Of a stretch of 23,926 nucleotides of DNA, positions 15,014 to 23,926 are shown in pieces; the stretch's first letter is position 1, and each line of letters starts with the position of its first letter. Both the position numbers and the translations under genes were made by a program. The stretch comes from Chloroflexota bacterium (GTDB taxonomy: Bacteria > Chloroflexota > Anaerolineae > Caldilineales > Caldilineaceae), in NCBI GenBank assembly GCA_003577005.1, contig QEUW01000105.1:1-23926 (forward strand), read 5' to 3'. Under the pieces are notes generated by a model. The model saw nothing but the letters and a program-made list of their open reading frames with translations, was not told the DNA's origin and ran no database searches.

Positions 15014-15601
15014 CTAATTACCAGACTCTTCCAATACCGCCAGATCTTCCGGCGACAGTTGAGACACATCAATGTTTTGGCTCATCTGCAAAGCGCGAAT
15101 ATAGGCCACAATCGCCCAGCGGTCTTCTGGCGAAATGCGGGCGGCATAGCTGGGCATAATGCGCGTCCCATTGCTGATGATGGCAAAATAGTAACCGGGC
15201 GGCTGGCCGGCCACATCTGGGTCGTGAAAAGAGTTGGGCGTCCTCATACCGTACTCAGTCATGATGCTGTCGCCATCGCCCACCAGGCCATGACAGGGCG
15301 CGCAGAAGATATTATAGCGTTCCCTGCCGCGCTCCAGGGTTTGGAGCGTCACCGTAAAGGGGAAGGTTTGCGCAAAGCGGTTGTCGATACGCCCGGTGTA
15401 CAGGTGGTCATCTAGCCGAAGCTGGCCGCGCGCTACCGTGTCCGCCACGCGCGGGCGGGCGGATGCGCCATCGGCAAAGAAGGCGCTCGGCTCCAATGGG
15501 TCGTAGCGGGGCTGCTGGTGCATGTCGAGGGTACATGCCGTCGTAATCCCCAGGCCAACGAGCAACCCAATGAGGGTGAGGGTGCGGTGTAAAGTGAACA
15601 T
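15014..15601 (-). CDS. actE: Alternative complex III monoheme cytochrome ActE
   Basis: A 195-residue monoheme cytochrome c. It begins with a hydrophobic signal segment (7-22) ending in TTAC with C23, a weak lipobox, so a lipoprotein anchor is likely as in known ActE. Heme motif CAPCH is at 100-104. The probable axial Met149 is in NGTRIMPSYA. PRYDPLEPSAFFADGASARP, VARGQL and TPNSFHDPDV are segments typical of ActE. It passes electrons from the complex towards a soluble or oxidase-bound cytochrome. No ribosome site is seen: the 5' region is occupied by a period-7 repeat that begins five bases before the ATG. The gene is separated from actCD by a DUF1801 gene and an antisense toxin-antitoxin pair. 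Confidence 0.9.
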   Translation of the reverse strand: MFTLHRTLTLIGLLVGLGITTACTLDMHQQPRYDPLEPSAFFADGASARPRVADTVARGQLRLDDHLYTGRIDNRFAQTFPFTVTLQTLERGRERYNIFCAPCHGLVGDGDSIMTEYGMRTPNSFHDPDVAGQPPGYYFAIISNGTRIMPSYAARISPEDRWAIVAYIRALQMSQNIDVSQLSPEDLAVLEESGN

Positions 15602-15605
15602 TGTC

Positions 15606-15675
15606 GTGGTGCGTGCTACGTGATGCGTACTTGGTTACTACAATTACCGATTAGCGATTACGCATTACGGATTCG
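15606..15675. repeat. Ten-unit degenerate heptamer array before actE
   Basis: Ten words follow in strict 7-base register: GTGGTGC, GTGCTAC, GTGATGC, GTACTTG, GTTACTA, CAATTAC, CGATTAG, CGATTAC, GCATTAC, GGATTCG. It spans the whole gap between DUF1801 (it overlaps its stop at 15665) and actE, and leaves no space for a ribosome site. Confidence 0.8.
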
Positions 15676-16081
15676 TCTTGACCATGTGTTCGACCGACTG
15701 GCGGATCAGCGTTTCGAGCGTCGCCAGGTCGATGTCTTCGAGCTTCTTGATATAGAGACAAGATTTGCCCGTCTTATACTTGCCCAGCTTCTGCATCAAC
15801 TCATCATACTGTTCAAAGCCCGCCATGATGTAGAGCGTCAGGTTCTGCTTGCGGGGGGAGAAGCCGGTCAAGAAGGCATCCCCCTCGTGTCCACTGGCGT
15901 ATTTGTAGTGATAGCTGCCAAAACCGACCATGCTGCTGCCCCACAGCTTGGGTTCCGCACAGGTGGCCGCCTGCATCAACTGGGCTATGGTGCGACACTC
16001 CTGGCGGCGCTTTTCATCGGGGATGTTGTTGAGGAATTCCTCGACGCTTTGATCGGTCGGTTTGGTCTTGAGTTCGGCCAT
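15665..16081 (-). CDS. DUF1801 domain protein
   Basis: A 138-residue protein of the DUF1801 (YdhG-like) family. The segment MVGFGSYHYKYASGHEGDAFLTGF and the run LTLYIMAGFEQYDELMQKLGKYKTGKSCLYIKKLEDID are typical. The function of the family is not established. The ATG at 16081 is preferred because GGAG lies six bases before it; a longer TTG start at 16132 would overlap the promoter of the antitoxin gene. It reads in the same direction as the act genes and ends inside the heptamer array in front of actE. It may therefore share a transcript with actE and actF. It is not a known part of complex III and looks like cargo brought with the adjacent toxin-antitoxin pair. Confidence 0.82.
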   Translation of the reverse strand: MAELKTKPTDQSVEEFLNNIPDEKRRQECRTIAQLMQAATCAEPKLWGSSMVGFGSYHYKYASGHEGDAFLTGFSPRKQNLTLYIMAGFEQYDELMQKLGKYKTGKSCLYIKKLEDIDLATLETLIRQSVEHMVKTNP

Positions 16082-16125
16082 TGTCAACTCCAGTTCCGCG
16101 GCTGTGAAGCAATCGAACGCGCTAT

Positions 16126-16154
16126 TTGACAAACGGGTCGGGTCAATCTATAGT
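16126..16154 (+). promoter_or_regulatory. Strong sigma70 promoter of the Phd/PIN module
   Basis: A perfect TTGACA (16126-16131) is followed by a 17-base spacer and TATAGT (16149-16154). The antitoxin ATG is at 16197, about 43 bases downstream, behind GGAGAAGAGGAG. Confidence 0.85.
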
Positions 16155-16161
16155 TTCTTGC

Positions 16162-16180
16162 AAGTCCTATGACTTATAGG
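16162..16180. promoter_or_regulatory. Putative antitoxin operator, overlapping palindromes
   Basis: AAGTC-CTAT-GACTT (16162-16175) and CCTAT-GACTT-ATAGG (16166-16180) are overlapping inverted repeats between the promoter and the ribosome site. Phd/YefM antitoxins repress their own operons by binding such palindromes. The binding itself is an inference. Confidence 0.6.
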
Positions 16181-16196
16181 AGAAGAGGAGACAATC

Positions 16197-16694
16197 ATGG
16201 CTATTTTGACACTCAAGAGCGACGAAGCGAGAATCCGCATGCGTGATATTCTCGATGAAGCCGTCGCCGGTCGTGAAGTACTGATCCAGCGGTATGACAA
16301 GCCAGTCGCCGTAGTGGTCCCATATGAGCTATGGAAGGCGCTTAAGATCGCTGAAGCATATACCGAAGCCAAACAAATTCTTGCCAAGATCAAGCGCGGC
16401 GAATCGACATGGGCTGACAGCGATGAAGTCATGCGTGCAGTGCTTGTCCGGCGCGATGAACGGTTAGAACAAGTAATCGAGCGTCTGTTGCTAGATTATC
16501 CAAGCATTCTTGAGGCTGAGATGGATATGGACGCCAGCGTTGCTGACGCTACCTCTGATACAGCTAGTGCGCTGGCCGCCGTTGAGCGCCTGACGATGCT
16601 ATTTGCGGATGTTCATCTCAGCGATCTCGACGCACATCTCAGTGACCCGCTGTTGGCACTGGAAAATGCCAACCTAGATCTGCTACCACAATGA
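16197..16694 (+). CDS. Phd/YefM-family antitoxin
   Basis: A 165-residue protein. Residues 1-55 match the Phd/YefM DNA-binding fold: SDEARIRMRDILDEAVAGREVLIQRYDKPVAVVVPYELWKAL. The rest is a long, acidic C-terminal extension, about twice the usual family length, presumably binding the PIN toxin. A strong promoter and palindromic operator lie directly upstream, as expected for autoregulation. The last four bases (ATGA) overlap the start of the toxin gene. By eye, the DNA here is more AT-rich than the act genes, which fits recent acquisition. The module is transcribed against the act operon. Confidence 0.85.
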   Translation: MAILTLKSDEARIRMRDILDEAVAGREVLIQRYDKPVAVVVPYELWKALKIAEAYTEAKQILAKIKRGESTWADSDEVMRAVLVRRDERLEQVIERLLLDYPSILEAEMDMDASVADATSDTASALAAVERLTMLFADVHLSDLDAHLSDPLLALENANLDLLPQ

Positions 16695-17200
16695 GCAAAA
16701 CCCTTCATGATATTCCAGCACAAGCCGACGTCATGCTTGATACCAACGTCGTCATTTATTCATTGTTTCCTCAGAGCGCCTACCACCAATCATGTAAAGA
16801 GCTGTTGGAGCGTGGCGCACGCAGTGAACTCCAACTGTGCCTGACCGTCATCTCTGCGTCCGATATCATTCATCGGACAATGCTCTTGGAATTTCTTGCG
16901 CAAGGACACGTACAGCGATCAGCTGACGCGGTGACCTATCTCAAACAACATCCACAAGCTGTTCAGCAGCTTACACGGTACAGAGGAATTCTCCGCGATC
17001 TCAAACAGGCGGGAATCACAATCTTGTCCTTGACCTATCGTGACTTACACAGCAGCCGACAATATCGTGAGCAGTATGGTCTGCTGACAAACGACTCTCT
17101 CATCTTGGCTGTCATGAAGCGCAAACGAATTCACTACCTCGCAACCAATGACGGGGACTTCGAGCGGCTGCCCGGGATTGCGGTTCGGCGACCGGCGTAA
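16691..17200 (+). CDS. PIN-domain (VapC-like) toxin
   Basis: A 169-residue PIN-domain ribonuclease. Acidic residues for metal binding are visible: D17 in MLDTNVVIYS, D135 in LLTNDSLILAV, and D154/D156 in LATNDGDFERL. A further acid in the central part is E67 or D58. PIN toxins of the VapC type cut tRNA or rRNA in the cytoplasm and are held inactive by their antitoxin. Translation is coupled to the antitoxin by an ATGA overlap. It converges on actCD with a gap of 48 bases and no evident terminator, so antisense RNA into actCD is plausible. All key residues are intact, so the module may be functional. Confidence 0.87.
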   Translation: MSKTLHDIPAQADVMLDTNVVIYSLFPQSAYHQSCKELLERGARSELQLCLTVISASDIIHRTMLLEFLAQGHVQRSADAVTYLKQHPQAVQQLTRYRGILRDLKQAGITILSLTYRDLHSSRQYREQYGLLTNDSLILAVMKRKRIHYLATNDGDFERLPGIAVRRPA

Positions 17201-17248
17201 AGTCTGCACTGTGACCGCAAGGCAACTTTTCGCCGCCTGTAGTTTGAG

Positions 17249-19201
<1,953 letters not shown>

Positions 19202-19231
19202 CCAAGAGTACTGGTTGGTGCAACAGAATAC

Positions 19232-19277
19232 TGTCAACGGGGCCCAGAGGGCACCCCGGGAACGGATTGAACGGATT
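19232..19277 (+). repeat. Inverted repeat copy A, between actB and actCD
   Basis: The stretch with GTCAACGGGGCCCAGAGGG followed by a CCCCGGGA motif and GATTGAACGGAT is found again in reverse complement at 23825-23870. About 41 of 46 positions agree by hand alignment. It begins in the leader of actCD. Confidence 0.8.
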
Positions 19278-19341
19278 CGGCGCTGGAAATCCGTTCCAAT
19301 AGAGTGATCCAGGAGCGGATTCTGGTAAGCACCATCCGCTC
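19260..19341. repeat. Two hairpins built from GAACGGATT words
   Basis: GAACGGATT occurs twice in tandem (19260-19268, 19269-19277), and its exact complement AATCCGTTC is at 19288-19296, giving a 9-bp stem with a 10-base loop. A second stem pairs GAGCGGAT (19313-19320) with ATCCGCTC (19334-19341). They fill the spacer between actB and actCD and are not followed by a T-run. Confidence 0.7.
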
Positions 19342-19350
19342 AATCTGCTC

Positions 19351-22335
19351 TCATAATCCGTTGACAGCCTCCGCCAATTCCGGGTTCGGATTGCGCAACT
19401 TCGCCAGATAGGTCGTGCGCGGGTTGGTGTTGAGCTCGGTCAACAACCCGTAGTTGAGCGGCGATGCCTTGCACTGTGCCACCTGGCTCTCCGCGTCGTT
19501 GATGTTGCCAAAGATGATCGCTCCGGTCGGGCAGGCAGCCTGGCAGGCGGTGACGACTTCGCCATCTTGAATCGAGCGGCCTTCCAGCTTGGCCGTGATG
19601 CGCGCCGCGTTGATGCGCTGGGTGCAGTAGGTGCATTTCTCCATCACGCCGCGGGCACGCACGCTGACATTGGGGTTGCGCTGGAGCTTGAGGCTCTCGG
19701 ATTCAAAGTCCACATATTCCAAAAAGTTGAACCGCCGCACTTTGTAGGGGCAGTTGTTGGAACAGTAGCGCGTCCCGATGCAGCGGTTGTAGACCATTGT
19801 GTTGAGCCCTTCGGCGTCGTGCATCGTCGCCGCCACCGGGCAGACCACCTCGCAGGGGGCGTTTTCGCAGTGCATACACATGACCGGCTGGTGGTGGACA
19901 GCCGGGTTCTCCAAATCACCTTGAAAATAGGTGTCGATGCGGATCCAGTGCATTTCGCGACCCCTGGCGACCTCTTCCTTGCCCACGATAGGGATATTGT
20001 TTTCAGCCTGGCAAGCTGTGACGCAGGCGTTGCAGCCGATGCAGGCAGTCAGATCAACAGCCATGCCCCAGGCGTTCTCGTTGTACTCGAACTTGGGGTA
20101 GAGCGAGATCTCCGGGTGATGCGGGTTCATGGCCTGGACAAAATCGGGGTCGTCTTCAAACTGCGCCACCGTGCCCACGCGCACCAGGTTGCGACCTTCC
20201 ATGCTGTGATGGTTTTGTGTGCTGGCAAACTGGTAGCCTGTGCCTACCTTGCGGATCGTCACTCCGGCAGCAAACCAGGGTGAATCTGCCGTGCGTAAGG
20301 CATATGCGTTGAAACCGGCCCCCTCACCCACGCGACCGGCCCGAGTGCGCCCATAGCCCAGATGGAGCGTGACCGCACCTTCCGCATGACCCGGCATCAG
20401 CCAGATAGGGGCCTGGATGGTCTGCTCGCCGTACGTCATCTCGACCCAATCTCCCTGTGTCAGCTCCAGCGAGGCGGCGGTGAGCGGGTTGACCAGGGCG
20501 GCGTTCTCCCAGGTCAGCTTGGTGAGCGGTTGGGGCAGCTCTTGCAGCCAGCCATTGTTGGCAAAGCGGCCATCCCAAACGGTAGGGCCAGGGAGGAAGT
20601 TGACCTCCAATCCCTCGGCTGTCGCCGCTCCCGGCGGCTGGTCGAGCACAGCAGGCTGCACTGTGACCGTTTTCGGTGGCAGCGCACTATCAGCCACCAC
20701 ACCGCCGTGCAAAGAGCGCTGCCAGAACGTGGCAAAGTCCGCCCCTTCGTACTGACCTTCCCAATACCCGCGCACAATCTCGTGATCCGAACGGGGTTCG
20801 TCGTTGAGCAACGCATCCAAAAGCTCGTAGGCCGAGTGGCTGGCGTAGAGCGGTTCAATCAACGGCTGTTGGATCGTGACTGTCCCGTCATACGCCCGCC
20901 CATCCCCCCAGGCTTCGAGATAGTGCGATTCGGGGATGTGCCAGTGGCAGGCCGCTGCGGTCTCATCGTAGTAGAGCCCCAGGTGCATGCGGAAAGGAAC
21001 TGCCGCCAGCGCGGTGGCGAAATCAAGATCGACCGGTGCATTGTAGACGAGATTGCCGCCCAGGATCAGCAGCACCTCAACCTGACCGGCGGCCATCGCC
21101 GCGACCAGCTCGCGCAGCGATTCGGTCTGGTTCACGGGATTCGCCACCACGGGGTCGGTGTAGACCACGGTCTGGCCCACAGTACCCAATGTCTCGTTGA
21201 TGGCATGAACTAGCGCATGGACCACCGGCGGCTGGCTGTCACCGGCAACGACGAGCCCCCCCCCGCTGTGCGCTCGCAGATCTTGGGCAATTGCGCTCAC
21301 CCACTGGACGGGGATAGTAGGGTCGGCTGGCTCGCCCGCCACCGCCAAACCCAACTCTTGGGCCAGCAGACGGACGAATGTCTCAATCTGGCTGGTCTTG
21401 AGTGGCAGACGGTGGTCGGCAGCCGCACCGGTGATCGTCGGCGTGCTTTCGATGACGTAGAGGCGGTTACGGTTGCGCTCCGCCGGCGCCCCGGCCCGGC
21501 GTCCGTTGGCAAAGTCACGAGCGTAGCGCACACGACCGGGCGAAGTCTGGAAGAGGTCGGCGTCAAGGCAGACGATTACATCAGCCTGGTCCAAATGATA
21601 GACTGGCTCGGCTGCTTCGCCAAAGGCCAGTTGTGTGCCGGCATAGACATTGTCTCGGTTTACCGGCTCGTACTGGTGCCAGGCTGCGTTGGGGAACTCG
21701 CGTAAAATCGCCTGTAGCTGGTCGAAGAGTGTAGGCGAGGTGACAGTCTCCGTGAGGATGCGCAACCCGGACCCCCCGTTGGCGCGCTGCTGAGCCAGTT
21801 GCGGTTGGAGTGCTTCGAGAAATACCTCCCAACTGCTGGCTGTACCATCTTGGAGCACCGTAGTTGTCCGGTCGGGGTCGTAAAGGGTCAAAATCGAAGC
21901 TTGCGCAATCGCATCGGTCGCACCCAGGCTGGCCGGGTGGTCGGGGTTGCCTTCCAGTTTGGTAGGGCGGTTGAGATGGCTCTGCGCCAGCAGCCCCAGC
22001 GCATAACCGCCCACTTGCATGGCGGTGGCAAAAAAGAGCGGCTGGCCGGGAATGGTCTCTTCCGGCATCCGCACGTAGGGAACAATGGTTTCGGGGGGTC
22101 GAGTTGTACAGCCCGCCAGCCCGGCCAACCCCAGCGACGCCCCCATCAGCTTGAGAAAATGGCGGCGGCTCATGCCCGGCGTCCATTCCGACGCCTGGCG
22201 GGGAAACTCACGCTGGAGGAATTCCAGGAATTCTGCTGTATCCGCCAGCTCTTCCAGGCTGCGCCAGTAGTTGGGGCCGTTGGTGGCGGCTAGTCGCTCT
22301 TGGATCACTGATATGTCAAGAGGGGGCTGAGTCAT
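19351..22335 (-). CDS. actB: Alternative complex III subunit ActB (Mo-oxidoreductase-like plus Fe-S)
   Basis: A 994-residue protein. A twin-arginine signal SRRHFLKLMGASLGLAGLAGC lies near residues 56-76, so the mature protein is exported. The large first part (~90-730) has the fold of molybdopterin oxidoreductases, but known ActB lacks the cofactor. The C-terminal ~250 residues hold a ferredoxin-like domain. It shows CIGCNACVTAC, CMHCENAPCEVVC, CIGTRYCSNNCP and CTYCTQ...ACQAACP. In known complexes these motifs bind three [4Fe-4S] and one [3Fe-4S] cluster. It relays electrons from quinol to the hemes of ActA. The ATG at 22335 is chosen over a TTG at 22356. In standard operons actB follows actA directly; here a toxin-antitoxin pair separates them. 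Confidence 0.93.
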   Translation of the reverse strand: MTQPPLDISVIQERLAATNGPNYWRSLEELADTAEFLEFLQREFPRQASEWTPGMSRRHFLKLMGASLGLAGLAGCTTRPPETIVPYVRMPEETIPGQPLFFATAMQVGGYALGLLAQSHLNRPTKLEGNPDHPASLGATDAIAQASILTLYDPDRTTTVLQDGTASSWEVFLEALQPQLAQQRANGGSGLRILTETVTSPTLFDQLQAILREFPNAAWHQYEPVNRDNVYAGTQLAFGEAAEPVYHLDQADVIVCLDADLFQTSPGRVRYARDFANGRRAGAPAERNRNRLYVIESTPTITGAAADHRLPLKTSQIETFVRLLAQELGLAVAGEPADPTIPVQWVSAIAQDLRAHSGGGLVVAGDSQPPVVHALVHAINETLGTVGQTVVYTDPVVANPVNQTESLRELVAAMAAGQVEVLLILGGNLVYNAPVDLDFATALAAVPFRMHLGLYYDETAAACHWHIPESHYLEAWGDGRAYDGTVTIQQPLIEPLYASHSAYELLDALLNDEPRSDHEIVRGYWEGQYEGADFATFWQRSLHGGVVADSALPPKTVTVQPAVLDQPPGAATAEGLEVNFLPGPTVWDGRFANNGWLQELPQPLTKLTWENAALVNPLTAASLELTQGDWVEMTYGEQTIQAPIWLMPGHAEGAVTLHLGYGRTRAGRVGEGAGFNAYALRTADSPWFAAGVTIRKVGTGYQFASTQNHHSMEGRNLVRVGTVAQFEDDPDFVQAMNPHHPEISLYPKFEYNENAWGMAVDLTACIGCNACVTACQAENNIPIVGKEEVARGREMHWIRIDTYFQGDLENPAVHHQPVMCMHCENAPCEVVCPVAATMHDAEGLNTMVYNRCIGTRYCSNNCPYKVRRFNFLEYVDFESESLKLQRNPNVSVRARGVMEKCTYCTQRINAARITAKLEGRSIQDGEVVTACQAACPTGAIIFGNINDAESQVAQCKASPLNYGLLTELNTNPRTTYLAKLRNPNPELAEAVNGL

Positions 22336-22383
22336 GGTTTCTTGCCTGTAGAACAAGTGCAGGGGTAGTTCAGCCTGGTCTGG

Positions 22384-22652
22384 TTACGCTGCTCTGATTA
22401 TGCGTTCATACTCGTCGTGTGCGCCAATCCAGAACCAATAGATCGTGTCTCCTTCAAGCAACCCAAGCACACGGTACGCATCTGTGATGCGCACCGAGTA
22501 GACAGGGCGCTGTTTGCCCACTCGTTTGAACTGTAAACCTGGAGAATAGGGGAACTGCGCCAGATACGATATGCCTTTGCGGCTCGCTGACGAATCTCTT
22601 TCGGCAACTGGTAATAGAGTACCCAAAATTGTGGCAGTGTCTGCGATTTCAT
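22384..22652 (-). pseudogene. RelE/ParE-family toxin, frameshifted
   Basis: The true start is the ATG at 22652 that overlaps the antitoxin stop (ATGA). In that frame the protein begins MKSQTLPQFWVLYYQLPKEI and runs normally to ...YRIWRSSP. There the homologous continuation YSPGLQFKRV, VYSVRITDAYRVLG and DTIYWFWIGAHDEYERII is found in the next frame. One extra base in the C4 run (22549-22552 on the plus strand) joins both halves into an 89-residue RelE/ParE-type toxin. An uninterrupted ORF from 22671 has an unrelated N-terminus and is an artefact of the shift. Either the toxin is inactivated, or the run was miscalled in sequencing. Confidence 0.78.
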
Positions 22653-22984
22653 CCAGGTGCAATTTCGCCATCGGCAGTAAAGACTATCGGGCGAGCTTTG
22701 CCGGCACGGATTTCGGCCAGGGCTTCGTCCGCCAATTTTTCTAGCGTAAGTTGACCCTCTTCGGACTCAAAGATGGCGTCCCACCGCGCATCAGCCTCAG
22801 TGTACTCATCTTCAAAGTCAGTCTCGTCCTCGAGAAAATCCAGATCATGCGTTTGGAAGGTTTCGAAGGCAAGAAAACGTGCAAAGGCCAACAATTGTGA
22901 CCTACGATCAGGCGGCAATCTGCGTGCAATTGCGAAGATCTTGTGTTCATAGTTTATGGCTTGCGGTGCGGCTTGTGTTGTCAT
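22649..22984 (-). CDS. Antitoxin partner of the RelE/ParE-type toxin
   Basis: A 111-residue protein. The N-terminal helix region carries IARRLPPDRRSQLLAFARFLAFET. An acidic stretch follows (DLDFLEDETDFEDEYTEADARWD), and then EKLADEALAEIRAGKARPIVF near the C-terminus. Such small proteins occur in front of RelE/ParE-like toxins in Cyanobacteria and Chloroflexota. The role is inferred mainly from the ATGA overlap with the toxin gene and the acidic composition. AAGGAAG lies before the ATG, and an extended -10 promoter is 40 bases upstream. It sits in actA-actB, in the operon's direction, so it may also be co-transcribed with both. Confidence 0.7.
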   Translation of the reverse strand: MTTQAAPQAINYEHKIFAIARRLPPDRRSQLLAFARFLAFETFQTHDLDFLEDETDFEDEYTEADARWDAIFESEEGQLTLEKLADEALAEIRAGKARPIVFTADGEIAPG

Positions 22985-23024
22985 AGCAACTTCCTTAGGC
23001 GTGTTATATACGTACCTCCAAGCA

Positions 23025-23033
23025 ATTATATCA
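23025..23033 (-). promoter_or_regulatory. Extended -10 promoter between actA and antitoxin
   Basis: The minus strand reads TGATATAAT, an exact TGnTATAAT, starting nine bases after the actA stop and 40 bases before the antitoxin ATG. No good -35 box is present, as is usual for extended -10 promoters. It could supply actB with transcripts as well as the toxin-antitoxin genes. Confidence 0.55.
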
Positions 23034-23041
23034 TGCCTTTC

Positions 23042-23698
23042 TTACCGGTGACAGACCGAACAGTCGGCCAACCCGGCAACCTGAATGCCATGTTCAGCCA
23101 CCAACTGCGGACCCAGGATCGCTTGGTCAGCGGGCGGCTCCCAGCCCATTGTGAAAACTGCGTCACGGGGTCGCACATGGTTTTCGGGCGCACGGTGACA
23201 ATCCAGACACCAGGCCATGGACAAGGTCTCGACTTTGCCGACCACGGGCATCTGATCCACCCGGCCATGACAGCTTTCGCAGCCAATACCTTGCCGGACG
23301 TGGATGGCGTGGTTGAAATAGACATAATCCGGCAAGCTGTGGACACGGATCCACTCCAGCGGCTGTTCTTCCTCAAAGCTGGCGCGCACCAGTGCCAGCG
23401 TAGGGGCATCGGTGGCGACCTGGGCGTGGCAGCCCATACAGGTCGCGGTGGGGGGGATGCTGGCTGTGTTGCTCACCTCTACCCCGGTGTGGCAATAGCG
23501 ACAGTCCAACCCCAGGCCGCCTACATGTTGCTGGTGGCTAAACGGCACCGGCTGCGCCTTCGCCACCCCAACCCCAGTTACCAGTGGCGAGCGAACGAGA
23601 TAATACCCCATGCCCGCCAGCCCACCCACGATGACAATGAGCGCCACGAGACCAGCCGTGACAATCACGTTCATCCTGCGCGGGAATACCTGGGACAT
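23042..23698 (-). CDS. actA: Alternative complex III pentaheme cytochrome ActA
   Basis: A 218-residue protein with one membrane anchor at about 11-33 and five heme-c motifs: CRYCH (66-70), CMGCH (87-91), CESCH (140-144), CLDCH (164-168) and CSVCH (213-217). Several further His residues (e.g. FSHQQH, FNHAIH) can serve as axial ligands. Five hemes, a single N-terminal helix and a stop one residue after the last motif fit ActA of the quinol:cytochrome c oxidoreductase. The ATG at 23698 has AAAGG upstream; a longer start would add a Cys-rich tail without support. It collects electrons from the Fe-S clusters of ActB. It is the first act gene, so the operon promoter should lie to its right, in 23699-23926. 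Confidence 0.92.
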   Translation of the reverse strand: MSQVFPRRMNVIVTAGLVALIVIVGGLAGMGYYLVRSPLVTGVGVAKAQPVPFSHQQHVGGLGLDCRYCHTGVEVSNTASIPPTATCMGCHAQVATDAPTLALVRASFEEEQPLEWIRVHSLPDYVYFNHAIHVRQGIGCESCHGRVDQMPVVGKVETLSMAWCLDCHRAPENHVRPRDAVFTMGWEPPADQAILGPQLVAEHGIQVAGLADCSVCHR

Positions 23699-23926
23699 GG
23701 GTTCGCCTTTGCGATGTAGTGTAGTGTGTTCGTTGCCTAGTGAGTTGACAACAGACTCCGAGGATGGATTGCGCGAAATCCGCTCCACCACACCATTCGT
23801 ACAAGAGCAGCTCAAATAGAGAGCGATCCGTTCAATCAGCTCCCGGGGCGCCCTCTGGGCCCCGTTGACGGTTGCCGTACAGGGGTCAATAAACTAACGT
23901 GCGTACGCCAAGAACGGATTGGTCTG
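23699..23926. other. Upstream region of actA, no gene recognised
   Basis: This 228-base stretch runs to the window edge. It holds inverted repeat copy B (23825-23870) and words such as GAGCGGATT that also occur in the actB-actC spacer. A TTGACC (minus strand, near 23883-23888) is seen without a matching -10 box, so the operon promoter cannot be placed with confidence. Confidence 0.5.
23825..23870 (-). repeat. Inverted repeat copy B, upstream of actA
   Basis: This is the reverse complement of the repeat at 19232-19277, sharing GTCAACGGGGCCCAGAGGG, CCCCGGGA and GATTGAACGGAT. The pair flanks actA, the toxin-antitoxin module and actB. Confidence 0.8.

Noticed and set aside
20362..21213. 283-residue plus-strand ORF inside actB
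   Set aside because: It is antisense to a strongly supported gene, with no family signature.
22384..22671. 95-residue uninterrupted ORF as the toxin gene
   Set aside because: Its N-terminus is unlike any toxin and overlaps the antitoxin frame, while the ATGA-coupled frame from 22652 gives the expected N-terminus. The ORF is an artefact of the frameshift.

Overview
The window looks like a chromosomal segment of a Chloroflexota bacterium, most likely a Caldilineae-type aerobe. The reasons are a GC-rich background, a complete alternative complex III (quinol:cytochrome c oxidoreductase) locus, a DUF4058 gene, and many short palindromic or tandem-repeat spacers. The lineage is an inference from gene content; no rRNA or tRNA gene is visible.

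Region 1 (138-1826, minus): a membrane glycosyltransferase of the GT39/ArnT type, divergent from region 2.

Region 2 (1897-12491, almost all plus strand): an accessory catabolic cluster. In order it holds a PhyH-type Fe(II)/2-oxoglutarate dioxygenase, a luciferase-like flavin monooxygenase, two paralogous tandem SDR dehydrogenases, a D-2-hydroxyacid dehydrogenase, an HpcH/HpaI aldolase, an inverted DUF4058 gene, a uronate-dehydrogenase-like NAD enzyme, a Gfo/Idh/MocA oxidoreductase, a GH43-like beta-propeller protein and an aldose 1-epimerase. The set fits oxidation and aldol cleavage of sugars or sugar acids, but no transporter or regulator lies inside the window. The first SDR gene is frameshifted near its 3' end by a perfect 14-bp tandem duplication.

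Region 3 (12527-23698, minus): the alternative complex III operon, read from right to left. It runs actA (pentaheme cytochrome), actB (Mo-oxidoreductase-like plus Fe-S), a fused actC-actD, actE (monoheme cytochrome), a PNPOx-like flavoprotein, actF, and a membrane-anchored monoheme cytochrome. Two toxin-antitoxin modules break it up. An antitoxin/RelE-ParE pair, its toxin frameshifted, sits between actA and actB in the operon's direction. A Phd/PIN (VapC-like) pair sits between actCD and actE in the opposite direction, beside a DUF1801 gene. The antisense module, with its own strong promoter and operator, probably splits the operon into two transcription units.

Spacers: at least five intergenic gaps carry tandem arrays with a strict 7-bp period but different heptamer words. 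Other gaps hold nested inverted repeats: a 139-bp MITE-like element at 10444-10582, a related hairpin at 14940-15006, a 33-bp hairpin at 4747-4779, and a ~46-bp repeat in inverted copies on either side of actA-actB.
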